A stretch of 64,000 nt of DNA, from contig CATLAK010000003.1 of NCBI GenBank assembly GCA_949878435.1, positions 1 to 64,000 on the forward strand. Reading direction: 5' to 3'. Both the position numbers and the translations under genes were made by a program. Position 1 is the stretch's first letter. The number at the start of each line of letters is the position of its first letter. The stretch comes from an uncultured Lachnospiraceae bacterium (lineage in GTDB: Bacteria; Bacillota; Clostridia; Lachnospirales; Lachnospiraceae). The notes beneath the pieces were generated by a model, which was given only the letters and a program-made list of their open reading frames with translations, made no database searches and was not told the DNA's origin. This document shows positions 17,147-26,361 of this stretch, piece by piece.

Positions 17147-18589
17147 TTATTTACTTTCACATAAAATGCCATCATATAGTTGTTTCCAGCTTACCCTATT
17201 ATTTTTTCTTTCAAATATTTCATCCCTATCAATAAGATTAGCCAGATTCTTCATGTCAATCCCTGTAATATATATAATATCTTCTATCGAATAGCCCGTA
17301 GCAAATAAGGTTTTAATAAGGCAGCACCTTAAATACTTAGGGGAATAGTTTTTCCACTTTTCGTCGTTTGTGATCTTTGCACAATTATTAAAAACATCAT
17401 TTATATTCCATTCTTTCATTGGTTTATACTGCTTATTATAATGTAACTGAAAAACATAAGGTGTTTTCACTCTATTTTTCTTCTTTTCTTTATATAATTG
17501 TGTTAAATATTTTTGTAAAACGTCACACAATTCTATTTTTCTTTCTTGTACAACTATATACTTAAAGCTGTTATCAAAATTATTCCATGTCAATTCCAAA
17601 AGCTGTGACCGTTCTAGTCCTAAAGTAACTGTCAACAGAAATAACACTATATCTCTCATTGAATTTCTTCCATGTTTCAAAAAATCTATGACTTCTTGTA
17701 TATCTTCTGTTTTTATAATATCATAGGTTTTCTTCTGCTCCGTTCCTTCATATTCCGCAAGGTTTTGTTTCCGGCTATCATACAAACTTATATAGCCTAT
17801 TTCCCCATGTTGTTTTAATTCATATAACATATTATAAATATGTGTATAATTATTATTGATTGTATCCTTTGAAGCATTTATCGAATTTCTTTTTCTTTCC
17901 TTAATAAATTCTTTTATTGAATCCATCCCCAAGGTTTCATAAGCTCTTTTGCCCTTTGATTCAAACTTATCCTTGTATAATAATTTTGAGGAATAAAAAT
18001 CAAAGAACTGATATAATGTACAACGGTAAGCATTCCAAGATACCTGCTTCATTCCCTGTTCTAACTTCCATTCCCTATATTGTGCAATGTCACAATAAAA
18101 GAAAGTAGACTGTCTTGTACATAAATTCTCAAAGTTTAGATACTTAAAATATTTTAACTCCGTCAGTTTCTTTCCTCTTGCCTGAAATATATTGAACCAA
18201 AATACTACATAAGATTCCAACGTATCTCCCTCTATTACAGGAACTAACGTAATATCAAAATCCAGTAAAACATACTCATATCCATTTGAGAGAATCCCAA
18301 ACCTTTGTCCTTTAGTAGTTGCATATCTTTTGATCTGGTCAATATCTTTCACACTTAAAGGTCTTTTCCCTGTTTTTACTTCTATTACAATGGCATTCTC
18401 GCCCACCGTTGGCACAAGCATGTCACAATATCCCTTTCCTGTTGGTGCTTCATAAATACACTTTTGTGTATCATATCCATAATACTCCAAAAAAGTATTC
18501 GCAATAATATGAATCCTTATATTATCTTCTTGTAAATTGTCTTTCCTTTTATTGAACTCGCTTCTAAGCTCCTTAATAATTTCTTCCAT
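17147..18589 (-). CDS. PD-(D/E)XK nuclease (HsdR N-terminal type) fused to a catalytically altered tyrosine-recombinase domain
   Basis: The 480-residue protein has two parts. Residues 1-140 form a restriction-type nuclease domain like the N-terminus of type I R subunits: YEAPTGKGYCDMLVP with D56, IVIEVKTGKR with E70 and K72, and a QIKRYA helix, a complete PD-(D/E)XK site. Residues 155-270 look like a core-binding SAM-like domain and 295-455 like a tyrosine-recombinase catalytic domain: GLERSQLLELTWNNF carries the first arginine (R327) and SPKYLRCCLIKTLFATGYS the second (R421). The two histidines are replaced (K418, C422), the GH motif is TG and no tyrosine follows near NLANLID, so strand transfer should be lost. 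An AGGAGG site fixes the start. It is visibly AT-rich against its neighbours, a sign of transfer. Next to Wadjet, a defence role is plausible but inferred. Confidence 0.7.
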   Translation of the reverse strand: MEEIIKELRSEFNKRKDNLQEDNIRIHIIANTFLEYYGYDTQKCIYEAPTGKGYCDMLVPTVGENAIVIEVKTGKRPLSVKDIDQIKRYATTKGQRFGILSNGYEYVLLDFDITLVPVIEGDTLESYVVFWFNIFQARGKKLTELKYFKYLNFENLCTRQSTFFYCDIAQYREWKLEQGMKQVSWNAYRCTLYQFFDFYSSKLLYKDKFESKGKRAYETLGMDSIKEFIKERKRNSINASKDTINNNYTHIYNMLYELKQHGEIGYISLYDSRKQNLAEYEGTEQKKTYDIIKTEDIQEVIDFLKHGRNSMRDIVLFLLTVTLGLERSQLLELTWNNFDNSFKYIVVQERKIELCDVLQKYLTQLYKEKKKNRVKTPYVFQLHYNKQYKPMKEWNINDVFNNCAKITNDEKWKNYSPKYLRCCLIKTLFATGYSIEDIIYITGIDMKNLANLIDRDEIFERKNNRVSWKQLYDGILCESK

Positions 18590-18609
18590 TAGAAACCTCC
18601 TGTACTTTT

Positions 18610-18638
18610 TATATATTTAATCATTTCCAGATTAGCAA
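18610..18638 (-). promoter_or_regulatory. Candidate promoter of the nuclease-recombinase fusion gene
   Basis: On the minus strand TTGCTA, 17-base spacer, TATATA. The predicted start of transcription falls just before the AGGAGG site, which gives a very short leader. Confidence 0.4.
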
Positions 18639-18791
18639 AAGTTATTCAAACTATTTTATTTTCTTATGCTTTGTTCCAATGAAATCATTGTTTTAGGACA
18701 CTTGCAAATTATAAGTAACACATGAATACATCAGCTATACCCTTTTCAGAAAATACAGTTGCTCTCTAAAATGTAAACTACCCTGACATAC

Positions 18792-18832
18792 AAAAAGACA
18801 TCACTACCTATATCACTATAAGTAATGATGCC
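18792..18832 (-). terminator. Intrinsic terminator on the minus strand
   Basis: On the minus strand an 11-bp stem with two G-U pairs (GGCATCATTAC with GTAGTGATGTC) and a 14-base loop is followed by TTTTTG. It can end transcripts coming from the GIY-YIG gene or the jet operon. Confidence 0.7.
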
Positions 18833-19068
18833 TAACCGTTTTGCGTACCCAGTTTTTACCCAAAATATTCCGATATTTTACGATACTTTATAATAGGTTG
18901 CGATACTTTGAAATTCCTTCTATAATCGTCTGCAAGGCTTGAAAATGCTGTGTTTTGAGTCTTCGTTCCTCCTAAGAAATCTATCTTAATTCCCAGCCAT
19001 GCGGATAGCAATTTATTCGGTGAATAATACAAGATAATTTTACTAATATTTATTATTCTAAACTCTTA
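18833..19068. other. Gene-free stretch after the GIY-YIG gene
   Basis: No gene is seen. The minus strand holds repeated AAAGTATCG / TAAAATATCGG-like words and TGGGTAAAAACTGGGTACGC, a composition that resembles sequence flanking site-specific integrase genes, so this may be a leftover integration site. The resemblance is from memory only. Confidence 0.3.
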
Positions 19069-19650
19069 TTATTTGTTGTTTGAAAACTCAATTATCTCTA
19101 CATCACTCCATTCTTTATTGCATTGAGTATTATCATATTCTCCAACATAACCAATTTTACAGCATTCTATTGAAAAATTGTGTTTGATTTTTGGGGGATT
19201 CAAAAATTCTAATTTAAATAAACAATCCGTAATTTCTTTATCAATCTCATTTAGATTATTTTTTAGAGTATCACCTTGAATCTCAGTGATATAAGTATCT
19301 TCTTTTTCTTCCGTATCAACAAATTTACCGTTTCCTACATATATTTCCTTATTCAATTTTTTTATTTCTTCAACAAGCAGTTTGGCTAAACAATTTTCGC
19401 AATGTTCTGCCTCTCCTTGCTTAATGCCTTCATTTTCAATTTTAAACCAATAAAATTTGAAGCCTTTTGTTGATTTATTTTCTTCTGACCATATTGGCAA
19501 CTCACTTTTTGATGATGTTTGCCTCCAATGTTCTTTCATTCTTCTTTCAAAGTCTATTGTTGTTCCAACATAATAATTACCAGAGTAATTATATCTCAAT
19601 ACATACAAGTTCCAATTCTCTTTATTTTTTTCGCCATTCAATTCAATCAC
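19069..19650 (-). CDS. GIY-YIG nuclease domain protein
   Basis: A 193-residue protein. The N-terminal domain shows the two short motifs of the GIY-YIG fold, LYVLRYN (residues 15-21) and YYVGTT (26-31), followed by FERRMKEH with the catalytic-type arginine and a helix with E40 and H41. A later CENCLAKLLVEEIKKLN segment carries a CxxC pair and the glutamate expected to bind metal. The C-terminal third is unassigned. The open frame begins with GTG only one base after GGGAG; a TTG three codons later (19641) has better spacing, so the start is uncertain. It is AT-rich, lies 80 bases downstream of jetD on the same strand, and could be transcribed with the Wadjet operon. Function beyond DNA cleavage is unknown. 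Confidence 0.7.
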   Translation of the reverse strand: MIELNGEKNKENWNLYVLRYNYSGNYYVGTTIDFERRMKEHWRQTSSKSELPIWSEENKSTKGFKFYWFKIENEGIKQGEAEHCENCLAKLLVEEIKKLNKEIYVGNGKFVDTEEKEDTYITEIQGDTLKNNLNEIDKEITDCLFKLEFLNPPKIKHNFSIECCKIGYVGEYDNTQCNKEWSDVEIIEFSNNK

Positions 19651-19730
19651 TCTCCCTTTAAACTAGAAGTATCCTGATCCAAGTTTTCCAGCCAGACACC
19701 TAACCCGAACAGTTCTGCTGCCGGTTTTAG

Positions 19731-21071
19731 TCAAACCTGGATACCGTCATCCGGTTTTTCCAGCAAATATTCCCGAAGCATAGCCTCCTGATATGCCGCT
19801 TTCTTCTCTTTCAGTAAAGCCGACTTCATTTCCTGCAGCTCCTCCAAGTAAATCTTATCCAGTTTTTTCAGGCTTCTTTCCGTAATTTCTACCTCTGACT
19901 TATACTTTTCATAGTATTCCTTACGATAGTTCCACAATTGCAGGCGATTTTGATATCGCTCCTTCAAGCGCTGCGCAATTTGTAAGCCCTCCGGATCAAA
20001 ATCTCCGGCATAATAAAAGATTGTCTCATCGTCAAATAGATCGAGCAGCGTAAGTGTTGCAAGGCGGATCTGACCATTTCCGCATAAGATCGTCTCATTC
20101 CCCCACTGCCTGATAAGGGTAGAAAAGACGGCAGGATTTTCAACGATATAAACATTTTTCTTTCCCACTGTCCCTACGCTGCCAAGGCTTCCCAGGTTCA
20201 TTAAGGTCAGCAGAACCGGTTCTCTCCTCATCCAAAAACCTTCCACCCCCTCGTGTACTTTCCCATCCCTTGCCCATGCATGAATCCCATATGCAAGCGT
20301 ATAATTTGACAGTTCATCAATTAAAAGCCCCGCCTCATAAAAAAGAGAAGCCTTATCCTCCGCGCAAAGTCTCTTCCTTTTATCACCCCCAGGCAATGCT
20401 GACTTTAAAAAGGCAATCAGCAATTGCTCTGCCAAAGTACCTGCGTCAAAGAAATGGGGATCTCCTGTGGTTCCTGCCGCAAAAACAGCAAGCAATATCT
20501 TTTCCGGCTGCCTGAATGCAGTCTGCTTCTCCTCCCTGAAAAGCGGGAGCTGCAAAACCGCCTTAAGAACCTGCTTCAAAACCCGGCGGAGAAAGTCCGG
20601 ATTTTCCTTATAGTTTTTCATCAGTAAAAGATTCCCCTCTCCCTGTGTTCGGAGAATCATTTCAAGCCACACCTTCCCCGGTCCTGGCGCAGTCGTCTCT
20701 AAAATGGCATTAAAATATCTTTCCTTCTCTTGCTGCTGCGAAAGCTTCCTCTCCTTTTGAGAAATAAGCGGTTCTCCAAAATATGCCTGTAAGATTTCCT
20801 CCCACTCAAGCCCTGCAAAGCGGCTGCTTCCCAATGCTTTTTCCATGGATGCCGCTGAAACAGTAACAGCCTTTCTCCCTGCGAAATCCTTCTGAAAGAA
20901 TCCTCCAAGCTGCCGCCAGTCCTCTGTTTCCAATCCCTTCAACGTCACCGTCCCGCCAAAACGTCCCAGGCTGACATACTTTTCCCTTATTTTTAAGAAC
21001 AGCTTGTCATAGCTTTTCCGTTCCTTAAAGTAACTGATACATTCCTCTAATAATTCCTCATGTTTGTCCAT
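19731..21071 (-). CDS. jetD: Wadjet protein JetD (TIGR02679 type, TOPRIM nuclease subunit)
   Basis: A 446-residue protein, last gene of the jetABCD operon. JetD is the nuclease that cuts circular plasmid DNA after the JetABC SMC complex has extruded it. Family features: N-terminal LGRFGGTVTLKGL region (about 36-48), then a C-terminal TOPRIM domain with the conserved glutamate E311 in VENPAVF and the acidic pair D357/D359 in AGDFDPEG. All TOPRIM acidic residues are present, so the enzyme looks active. It overlaps jetC by 14 bases, consistent with coupled translation; GGAAAAGAG precedes the ATG. The set matches the TIGR02677-02680 families, which I recall as Wadjet type III. Confidence 0.88.
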   Translation of the reverse strand: MDKHEELLEECISYFKERKSYDKLFLKIREKYVSLGRFGGTVTLKGLETEDWRQLGGFFQKDFAGRKAVTVSAASMEKALGSSRFAGLEWEEILQAYFGEPLISQKERKLSQQQEKERYFNAILETTAPGPGKVWLEMILRTQGEGNLLLMKNYKENPDFLRRVLKQVLKAVLQLPLFREEKQTAFRQPEKILLAVFAAGTTGDPHFFDAGTLAEQLLIAFLKSALPGGDKRKRLCAEDKASLFYEAGLLIDELSNYTLAYGIHAWARDGKVHEGVEGFWMRREPVLLTLMNLGSLGSVGTVGKKNVYIVENPAVFSTLIRQWGNETILCGNGQIRLATLTLLDLFDDETIFYYAGDFDPEGLQIAQRLKERYQNRLQLWNYRKEYYEKYKSEVEITERSLKKLDKIYLEELQEMKSALLKEKKAAYQEAMLREYLLEKPDDGIQV

Positions 21072-24000
21072 CGCTCTTTTCCCTGTCCGCCTCTTCCACT
21101 AAAATACGTTCTTTTCCATTCCAGATGTAGGGCGTAACTGCCACGAACTTTGCGTTCTCCGGTCTCTGGAGATAGTAGATTGCCAATCCGGGAACCGTGT
21201 CATAATCACCCCACAATACCTGAGAATTAATCATAAAGTTGAACCTGCATCCCACCATCAGCCTGAACATGTCCCGTATGTTAGTCTCATCCACGCCTGC
21301 AAATGCCTCATCCAAAGAGATAAGGCGCGGTGCATCCTCACTTGCTCCCGCATATTTTGCGACCACTGCTGAAAAAAGAGGTACATACATCGCCATTGCC
21401 TTTTCACCGCCGCTAAAGGTAAAGAATACCCTGTCCGTTAATTCTTTCTTCTTTTCTCCCGTCTTCTGGCATTCCAGCGTAAATTCAAACCATTTACGAT
21501 AATCCAGCACTTCCCGGATAACCGCATGGAAGGACTGTACAGAATTGCTGTCCTCAGAGACCTTTCTCGCCTCTGCTATCTTCGAGCGGAAATGGAGGGA
21601 CAGCTTCTCCACCTCTTCCTGACGCATGATTTCCACATCCTTTGACAGCAGTTCCACAAGTTCTCTGGTATCTAACTGTTCTTCCTTCTGCGCATGCTTC
21701 TTTTTCCAATTCAAACTTAATTTCAACCCGCTGGAGGTATGCATAGTATCCATCAGCTGATTCATTTTCGTCACCCATCGGTTGCTTGCCTGAATCCTGA
21801 TCCGGATTTTTTTGCTGACCGTATTCGCAAGAATATCTTCAAATAATTCCCGATCTCTGTCGCTGAGCAGCCTTTGAAGCTCTTCCGCGTCTTCCCTCAA
21901 TTTGGAAAGGAGCTCTTTGAAGCGGACATTCACGCCCCTGTATTTTCCCGTAATGTCAATCCGCCTTACCGATTCCTCAAGTGCGGCAAACTCCTCATTT
22001 TCCTCCCCGAACAGGCTCTGCATCGTGAGCTGATAATCTAAGAGATACCCTCGGTTCTGATGATAAGATGCCTGCAGATTTTCCAAAAGGTCTGTCTGCT
22101 TCCTGTTTCCATATTTACCTTCCAGCGCCGCATAAATCTTTTCTGCCTGATCTTGCGGGTCATCGCTGATGACAAAGGTCCGTTCCACGTAGCCGAGCCG
22201 ATATTCCGCCTCAAAAGCTTTTTTCAACAGTTCCGCCTTTATCCTGACTTTCTGAAAATCGATTTCCTGCTGCTCCAGTTCACGGCAAAGGCGGTCCCCC
22301 TCATCTTTCCAATGGGTCATCCATTTCGCTGCATTTTCTCTCTCATCCGGCAGGACCTTAAGACGCTCTAAACATGTATCCAATCGTTCCCTAATCTGTT
22401 CATAATCCGTCAGCTTTAGCTGCTCTCTGACCGATTGTAAGGATGCTTTCTTTTCGCCTGCCTTGCGGGAGGCTTTCACCAATTCATAGCGTATCCCATC
22501 CAAATCATAATCTATAGCCTCTAAATTATCCTTTAAAGTCTGTAAATATTGTATTCCGCTAAGGAAACTCCCATGCTTTACCTGAAGCTCAGACAAAAAC
22601 CCTCTGTATTTGGAAAGTGCCTCCAGTGTGCTCTTAAACACATCCATGCGGGGCGGAAGATAGCACTTGCTGCAAAGATCACGGACTTGTATCTCCATTC
22701 TGTCCAGTTCATCCTTAAGCTGCTGCAAGTTTACCCTTAGTTCTTCCATCTGACTCTCTAACCGCGTCAGTTCATAGCTCCTGTCCGCATATTCCTTTGC
22801 CGCAGTCTTTAAATCCGCATCAGAAGGAAAGGCTCTCCATTCTTTCTGAAGGACTTCTATTTTTTCTTCAAGCTGCTTTTTCTCTTCGGCGTATCTTTCC
22901 ATCTGCTCCTTCAATCGTGCAGCGTTTTCCTCAAGTTCAGCAATTTTTTCAGCCCGGAACTTTTCCCGCGCTCTGACGCCGATATATCTCGCCTTATAAT
23001 CATGGGTAATCGTCCCCTCAAGAACGCCGATACGGTAATTTCCCCTATCGTCCACCCAGGTGCTGTTTCCTTCTTCCGAAGCCCCATCGGTCTGCGCGCC
23101 GATGGCAGACAAAATATTGGCAACACTTTGATACTTTAAAATATCCCCCTCTTCGTTATCTACATCCAAAATATCCAACATATTCTGCTTCACATGCGCC
23201 ACATCACTGAAAATGTAACGATCACATACGCCGGGATCCATCTCCCTGACCTTTTCCCTGTATTGTGCCGGCACGATCAAGGCGTCCAGAATCCCCATGG
23301 TATACAATGCCTCTTCCACGCAAGCTGCCTGTTCCTCGCTCAACCCAGCTCCAAAATCAATTACTTTATAAAATTGCAAAAAAGGAATGCCTTTTTCCTG
23401 CAAAAGCCGCCTGTTCCTTGCCACTGCTTCGCTGCACTCCGGCTCGGGATCCTTTTTATTCTGCCATTCGGCAAGTTCCCCGCAGGCTTCCTCATACTTT
23501 ACCGCCTGCTCTTTCTCGTGCTGCTGTGCGGCGTACAGCTTTTGCACCAGTTCCCTCTCTTTTGCAGAAAAAACTTCTTTTCCAAGATCCCTGATTTCCG
23601 AATAATCCGTTCCGAACTGATACTGCTCCAGCCGCCGTGCCACCTTCTGCTTTACTTCATCCGGGAGGCGGAGCTGCTCATTTTCCTTCTCCCACAAATA
23701 AAACCGCTCGATTGCCTCATCTATGGTTTCTGAAAGCAGCTTTTCACACTGCCGGCATTCCCGTTCCTTTTTCTCCTGTCTGTCACGGCATTCGTCCACT
23801 TCCTGCAGCTTTTTATCATAACGCTCCTTAAAGTTCTCCGCCTTTTGAATCGCCTCTCTGCCGCTTTCCACCCTTTTTGTATATTCTGTAAGCAGTTGAA
23901 TATGCCCCTGAAACGCATACTCTTCTTCCATTTTTTCTGTCAGCTCCGCCTTCATAAAAGAAAACTCATCAAAAGGAACATCCTCCAGCGTTTCTTCCAT

Positions 24001-25176
24001 TTCCGCCAGTTTCTCTTCCATCTCTTCCTTTATCTGCTCATTCCGGTTTTGCTGCTCTGTATGCTTTTTTTCAATTTCCCGGTACTTGTCTTTCTTCTCC
24101 TGCTCCTGTGCGGATTTCGCCAAAACCTCTTTTTCCGTCTCTTCCAGCTCCTGCTGCAGAACAATTTCCTGATCTTTTAAACGTGCCGCATCACTGTCTC
24201 TTAAGGAATCTCTTTCTTTTGAAAGAACGCTCTCTTCCTGTTTTAAGTTTTCGTAGCGTCTCGTCTCCTCCTCCAATAATCTGCCGCATTCTTCCTTCTG
24301 TTTATGAATTACCTCTGCTTTCTTCTGAAGCTCCCGCTGATCCCGCATTGCCTCACAAAGACGCTTTGCCTTATTATACAGCACGATTTCATTGTAATTA
24401 TCATAGGTCCGTTCAATCTGCTCCGCCGCACGGACGCTCTCCTTTAGTGCATCCAGATTGATTTTCAGATTATCCATGTTTTCTATTGCTTCCGACATTG
24501 GACGGAGATCATCCTCTGACAAAGTCTGCAAAGACCGGCTCAAAATTTCATTAATGACCGTAGGCTTGAAATCCTTGGATAACTTAGGGGTGCGCAGCTG
24601 TATCAGAAGTTCAATCATCTCCTGATACTCTTCCATCGTCTCAAATCCAAATAACAGCCGATTGACGCATTGGGCATACTCGCTCTGGGTTTCCATAACC
24701 CGTCCGCCCTCGCCAATCCTGTTTCTAAGTTCCTGCCTGGTCAGGGTGAGCCTGTTCTGCACATCTTTATATAGAAACAAATCTTTCCCGATTCTTCTCC
24801 CGTCAGTCACACAAAAATACCATGTGTCCAGTTTTTTATTTTTCCTGGCACGAATCCCAATACCGATTGTCAGACAGGCATCGCTCTCAAGTTTTCTCAA
24901 CTCCATATAAAGATAGCCTGTCCTCTCTTCCCGCTCGTCTCCTTCTTCCAAAAGATAATTTTCCATCTTTCTTGCCCGGGAGCCAAAGGGATCGAGCCGC
25001 TCCGGTCTCATATTTCCATCCAGAAGAAGCGGTATAAAACTCTGCATGGTTACAGATTTTCCTGAACCGTTGGCGCCTCTAAGCAGCATCCTTCCGTCCA
25101 GGAAATCAAATTCCTGTTCATCATAATACCAAAAATCCAATAGCCCTATCTTATTCAACTGCCATTCTCTATTCAT
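21058..25176 (-). CDS. jetC: Wadjet protein JetC (TIGR02680 type SMC-like ATPase)
   Basis: A 1372-residue SMC-like ATPase, the loop-extruding motor of the Wadjet complex. The N-terminal head carries the Walker A loop GANGSGKS (residues 34-41), the C-terminal head the ABC signature FSGGEKAM (1254-1261) and Walker B LISLDEAF (about 1283-1290). Between them are long charged heptad coiled-coil arms (about 240-480 and 700-1050) around a hinge-like segment with FLQFYKVIDFGAGLSEEQ. It binds kleisin JetA and KITE protein JetB, as MukB binds MukF and MukE. Length is normal for the family and no frameshift is seen. It follows jetB by 9 bases, with GAGGTTTAGG before the ATG. Confidence 0.92.
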   Translation of the reverse strand: MNREWQLNKIGLLDFWYYDEQEFDFLDGRMLLRGANGSGKSVTMQSFIPLLLDGNMRPERLDPFGSRARKMENYLLEEGDEREERTGYLYMELRKLESDACLTIGIGIRARKNKKLDTWYFCVTDGRRIGKDLFLYKDVQNRLTLTRQELRNRIGEGGRVMETQSEYAQCVNRLLFGFETMEEYQEMIELLIQLRTPKLSKDFKPTVINEILSRSLQTLSEDDLRPMSEAIENMDNLKINLDALKESVRAAEQIERTYDNYNEIVLYNKAKRLCEAMRDQRELQKKAEVIHKQKEECGRLLEEETRRYENLKQEESVLSKERDSLRDSDAARLKDQEIVLQQELEETEKEVLAKSAQEQEKKDKYREIEKKHTEQQNRNEQIKEEMEEKLAEMEETLEDVPFDEFSFMKAELTEKMEEEYAFQGHIQLLTEYTKRVESGREAIQKAENFKERYDKKLQEVDECRDRQEKKERECRQCEKLLSETIDEAIERFYLWEKENEQLRLPDEVKQKVARRLEQYQFGTDYSEIRDLGKEVFSAKERELVQKLYAAQQHEKEQAVKYEEACGELAEWQNKKDPEPECSEAVARNRRLLQEKGIPFLQFYKVIDFGAGLSEEQAACVEEALYTMGILDALIVPAQYREKVREMDPGVCDRYIFSDVAHVKQNMLDILDVDNEEGDILKYQSVANILSAIGAQTDGASEEGNSTWVDDRGNYRIGVLEGTITHDYKARYIGVRAREKFRAEKIAELEENAARLKEQMERYAEEKKQLEEKIEVLQKEWRAFPSDADLKTAAKEYADRSYELTRLESQMEELRVNLQQLKDELDRMEIQVRDLCSKCYLPPRMDVFKSTLEALSKYRGFLSELQVKHGSFLSGIQYLQTLKDNLEAIDYDLDGIRYELVKASRKAGEKKASLQSVREQLKLTDYEQIRERLDTCLERLKVLPDERENAAKWMTHWKDEGDRLCRELEQQEIDFQKVRIKAELLKKAFEAEYRLGYVERTFVISDDPQDQAEKIYAALEGKYGNRKQTDLLENLQASYHQNRGYLLDYQLTMQSLFGEENEEFAALEESVRRIDITGKYRGVNVRFKELLSKLREDAEELQRLLSDRDRELFEDILANTVSKKIRIRIQASNRWVTKMNQLMDTMHTSSGLKLSLNWKKKHAQKEEQLDTRELVELLSKDVEIMRQEEVEKLSLHFRSKIAEARKVSEDSNSVQSFHAVIREVLDYRKWFEFTLECQKTGEKKKELTDRVFFTFSGGEKAMAMYVPLFSAVVAKYAGASEDAPRLISLDEAFAGVDETNIRDMFRLMVGCRFNFMINSQVLWGDYDTVPGLAIYYLQRPENAKFVAVTPYIWNGKERILVEEADREKSDGQT

Positions 25177-25185
25177 CCTAAACCT

Positions 25186-26325
25186 CTATTCCTTCTGTAC
25201 GTCATTTCCATTAAAATCAACCGGATATCTCCCGATTGCTCTGCCTAGGGCAGGTCGTATCAGCACATCCTCCCGCTGGTTTTCCACCAGTTCCAGATTA
25301 ATCAGACTGGCGGAGATTTCACGGTAAAACTCTTCCGTCACCATTTCTCTGTATGTTTTTGTAAATCCGCCGCCAAACCGCTTTTTACACTCTTCAATCA
25401 GACTGCGGAACTCCTCTCCTGAAATTTTAATATTCTCCCCGTCCTTCAAGTCATATCGCCCTGTCTCCACCTTCTCCCGGATTAATTGCCCAAGCAGAAG
25501 CACAATATCCGATAATGTATTTTCCTCTGGCAGAAAACGCCCTAATCTGCATTCTTCTCCCAGGATCAAAAAAGCACAGCTCCGGTACACCTGCAATTCA
25601 CAGGGAAATAGTTCTTCCAGTTCCCCTTGTATCGTGTTCCGGTAATTCCTCACATAAGCAAAGTCCTCCGCATTTTCTTCCGACACATACATTCCTAAGG
25701 ACATTAAAAGGCTTCTGTAAACACGCTGCCTTCTCACGATTCCGCGGTCCTCGTCCACACCGATCCATTCTGCCTTCTGAAAATCAGAGTAGTCTGTATA
25801 ATCCATAATATCCTGTGTGAAATTCCTCATGAAATAACGGGAAGCTCCGGTATTTTCATATAAGACTTCACTGCTGTCATTCTTTGCAAATCCCTCTTCG
25901 CTGCCGTCGTTCACATCTAAAATACCTTCCGCCACACAGAACTTCAGCACCTTGATCAGATGTCTTCTATAATGATATATAGTCCAATCAATCTGCTCGC
26001 TTTTATACTGTCCCTGAACATACTCCGTAAGGCTGGACAACACGAATTGCTCCTGTGCCTCCTTATCCTCCAGAAACATGAGGATAAGGCAAAAGAACGC
26101 ATATTCAATAGGCGAGGTGAATTCCTGGATTCCCATCCATCGCTCCGCTCGCGCCGGCAGCTTTTCCGCTTTCACCAAATAAGCGTTCACAATGATCTGA
26201 TACCCCAGTTTTTCTGTGAGGAACTTTTTCCATCTGCCCACCTCGTCTCTCATTTGATAGTACAGCTCCCGATCCCGGGATTTCAAAATCCACCGCTTGC
26301 TCAGCAATATTTCCAGTGCATTCAT
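25186..26325 (-). CDS. jetB: Wadjet protein JetB (TIGR02678 / DUF2398 type, KITE-like)
   Basis: A 379-residue protein of the TIGR02678 family, the KITE-like (MukE-like) partner that bridges kleisin JetA and the motor JetC. Winged-helix-type segments are predicted near the N-terminus (LLSKRWILKSRDRELYYQMRDEV) and middle; a later GIVRRQRVYRSLLMSLGMYVSEE region is typical. No catalytic motif is expected or seen. The ribosome binding site GGAAAGGGGAAAGTAAGG is purine-rich. Gaps of 36 bases to jetA and 9 to jetC show one operon. Confidence 0.85.
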   Translation of the reverse strand: MNALEILLSKRWILKSRDRELYYQMRDEVGRWKKFLTEKLGYQIIVNAYLVKAEKLPARAERWMGIQEFTSPIEYAFFCLILMFLEDKEAQEQFVLSSLTEYVQGQYKSEQIDWTIYHYRRHLIKVLKFCVAEGILDVNDGSEEGFAKNDSSEVLYENTGASRYFMRNFTQDIMDYTDYSDFQKAEWIGVDEDRGIVRRQRVYRSLLMSLGMYVSEENAEDFAYVRNYRNTIQGELEELFPCELQVYRSCAFLILGEECRLGRFLPEENTLSDIVLLLGQLIREKVETGRYDLKDGENIKISGEEFRSLIEECKKRFGGGFTKTYREMVTEEFYREISASLINLELVENQREDVLIRPALGRAIGRYPVDFNGNDVQKE

Positions 26326-26361
26326 CCTTACTTTCCCCTTTCCTTTCTGAAAACCGGTATT

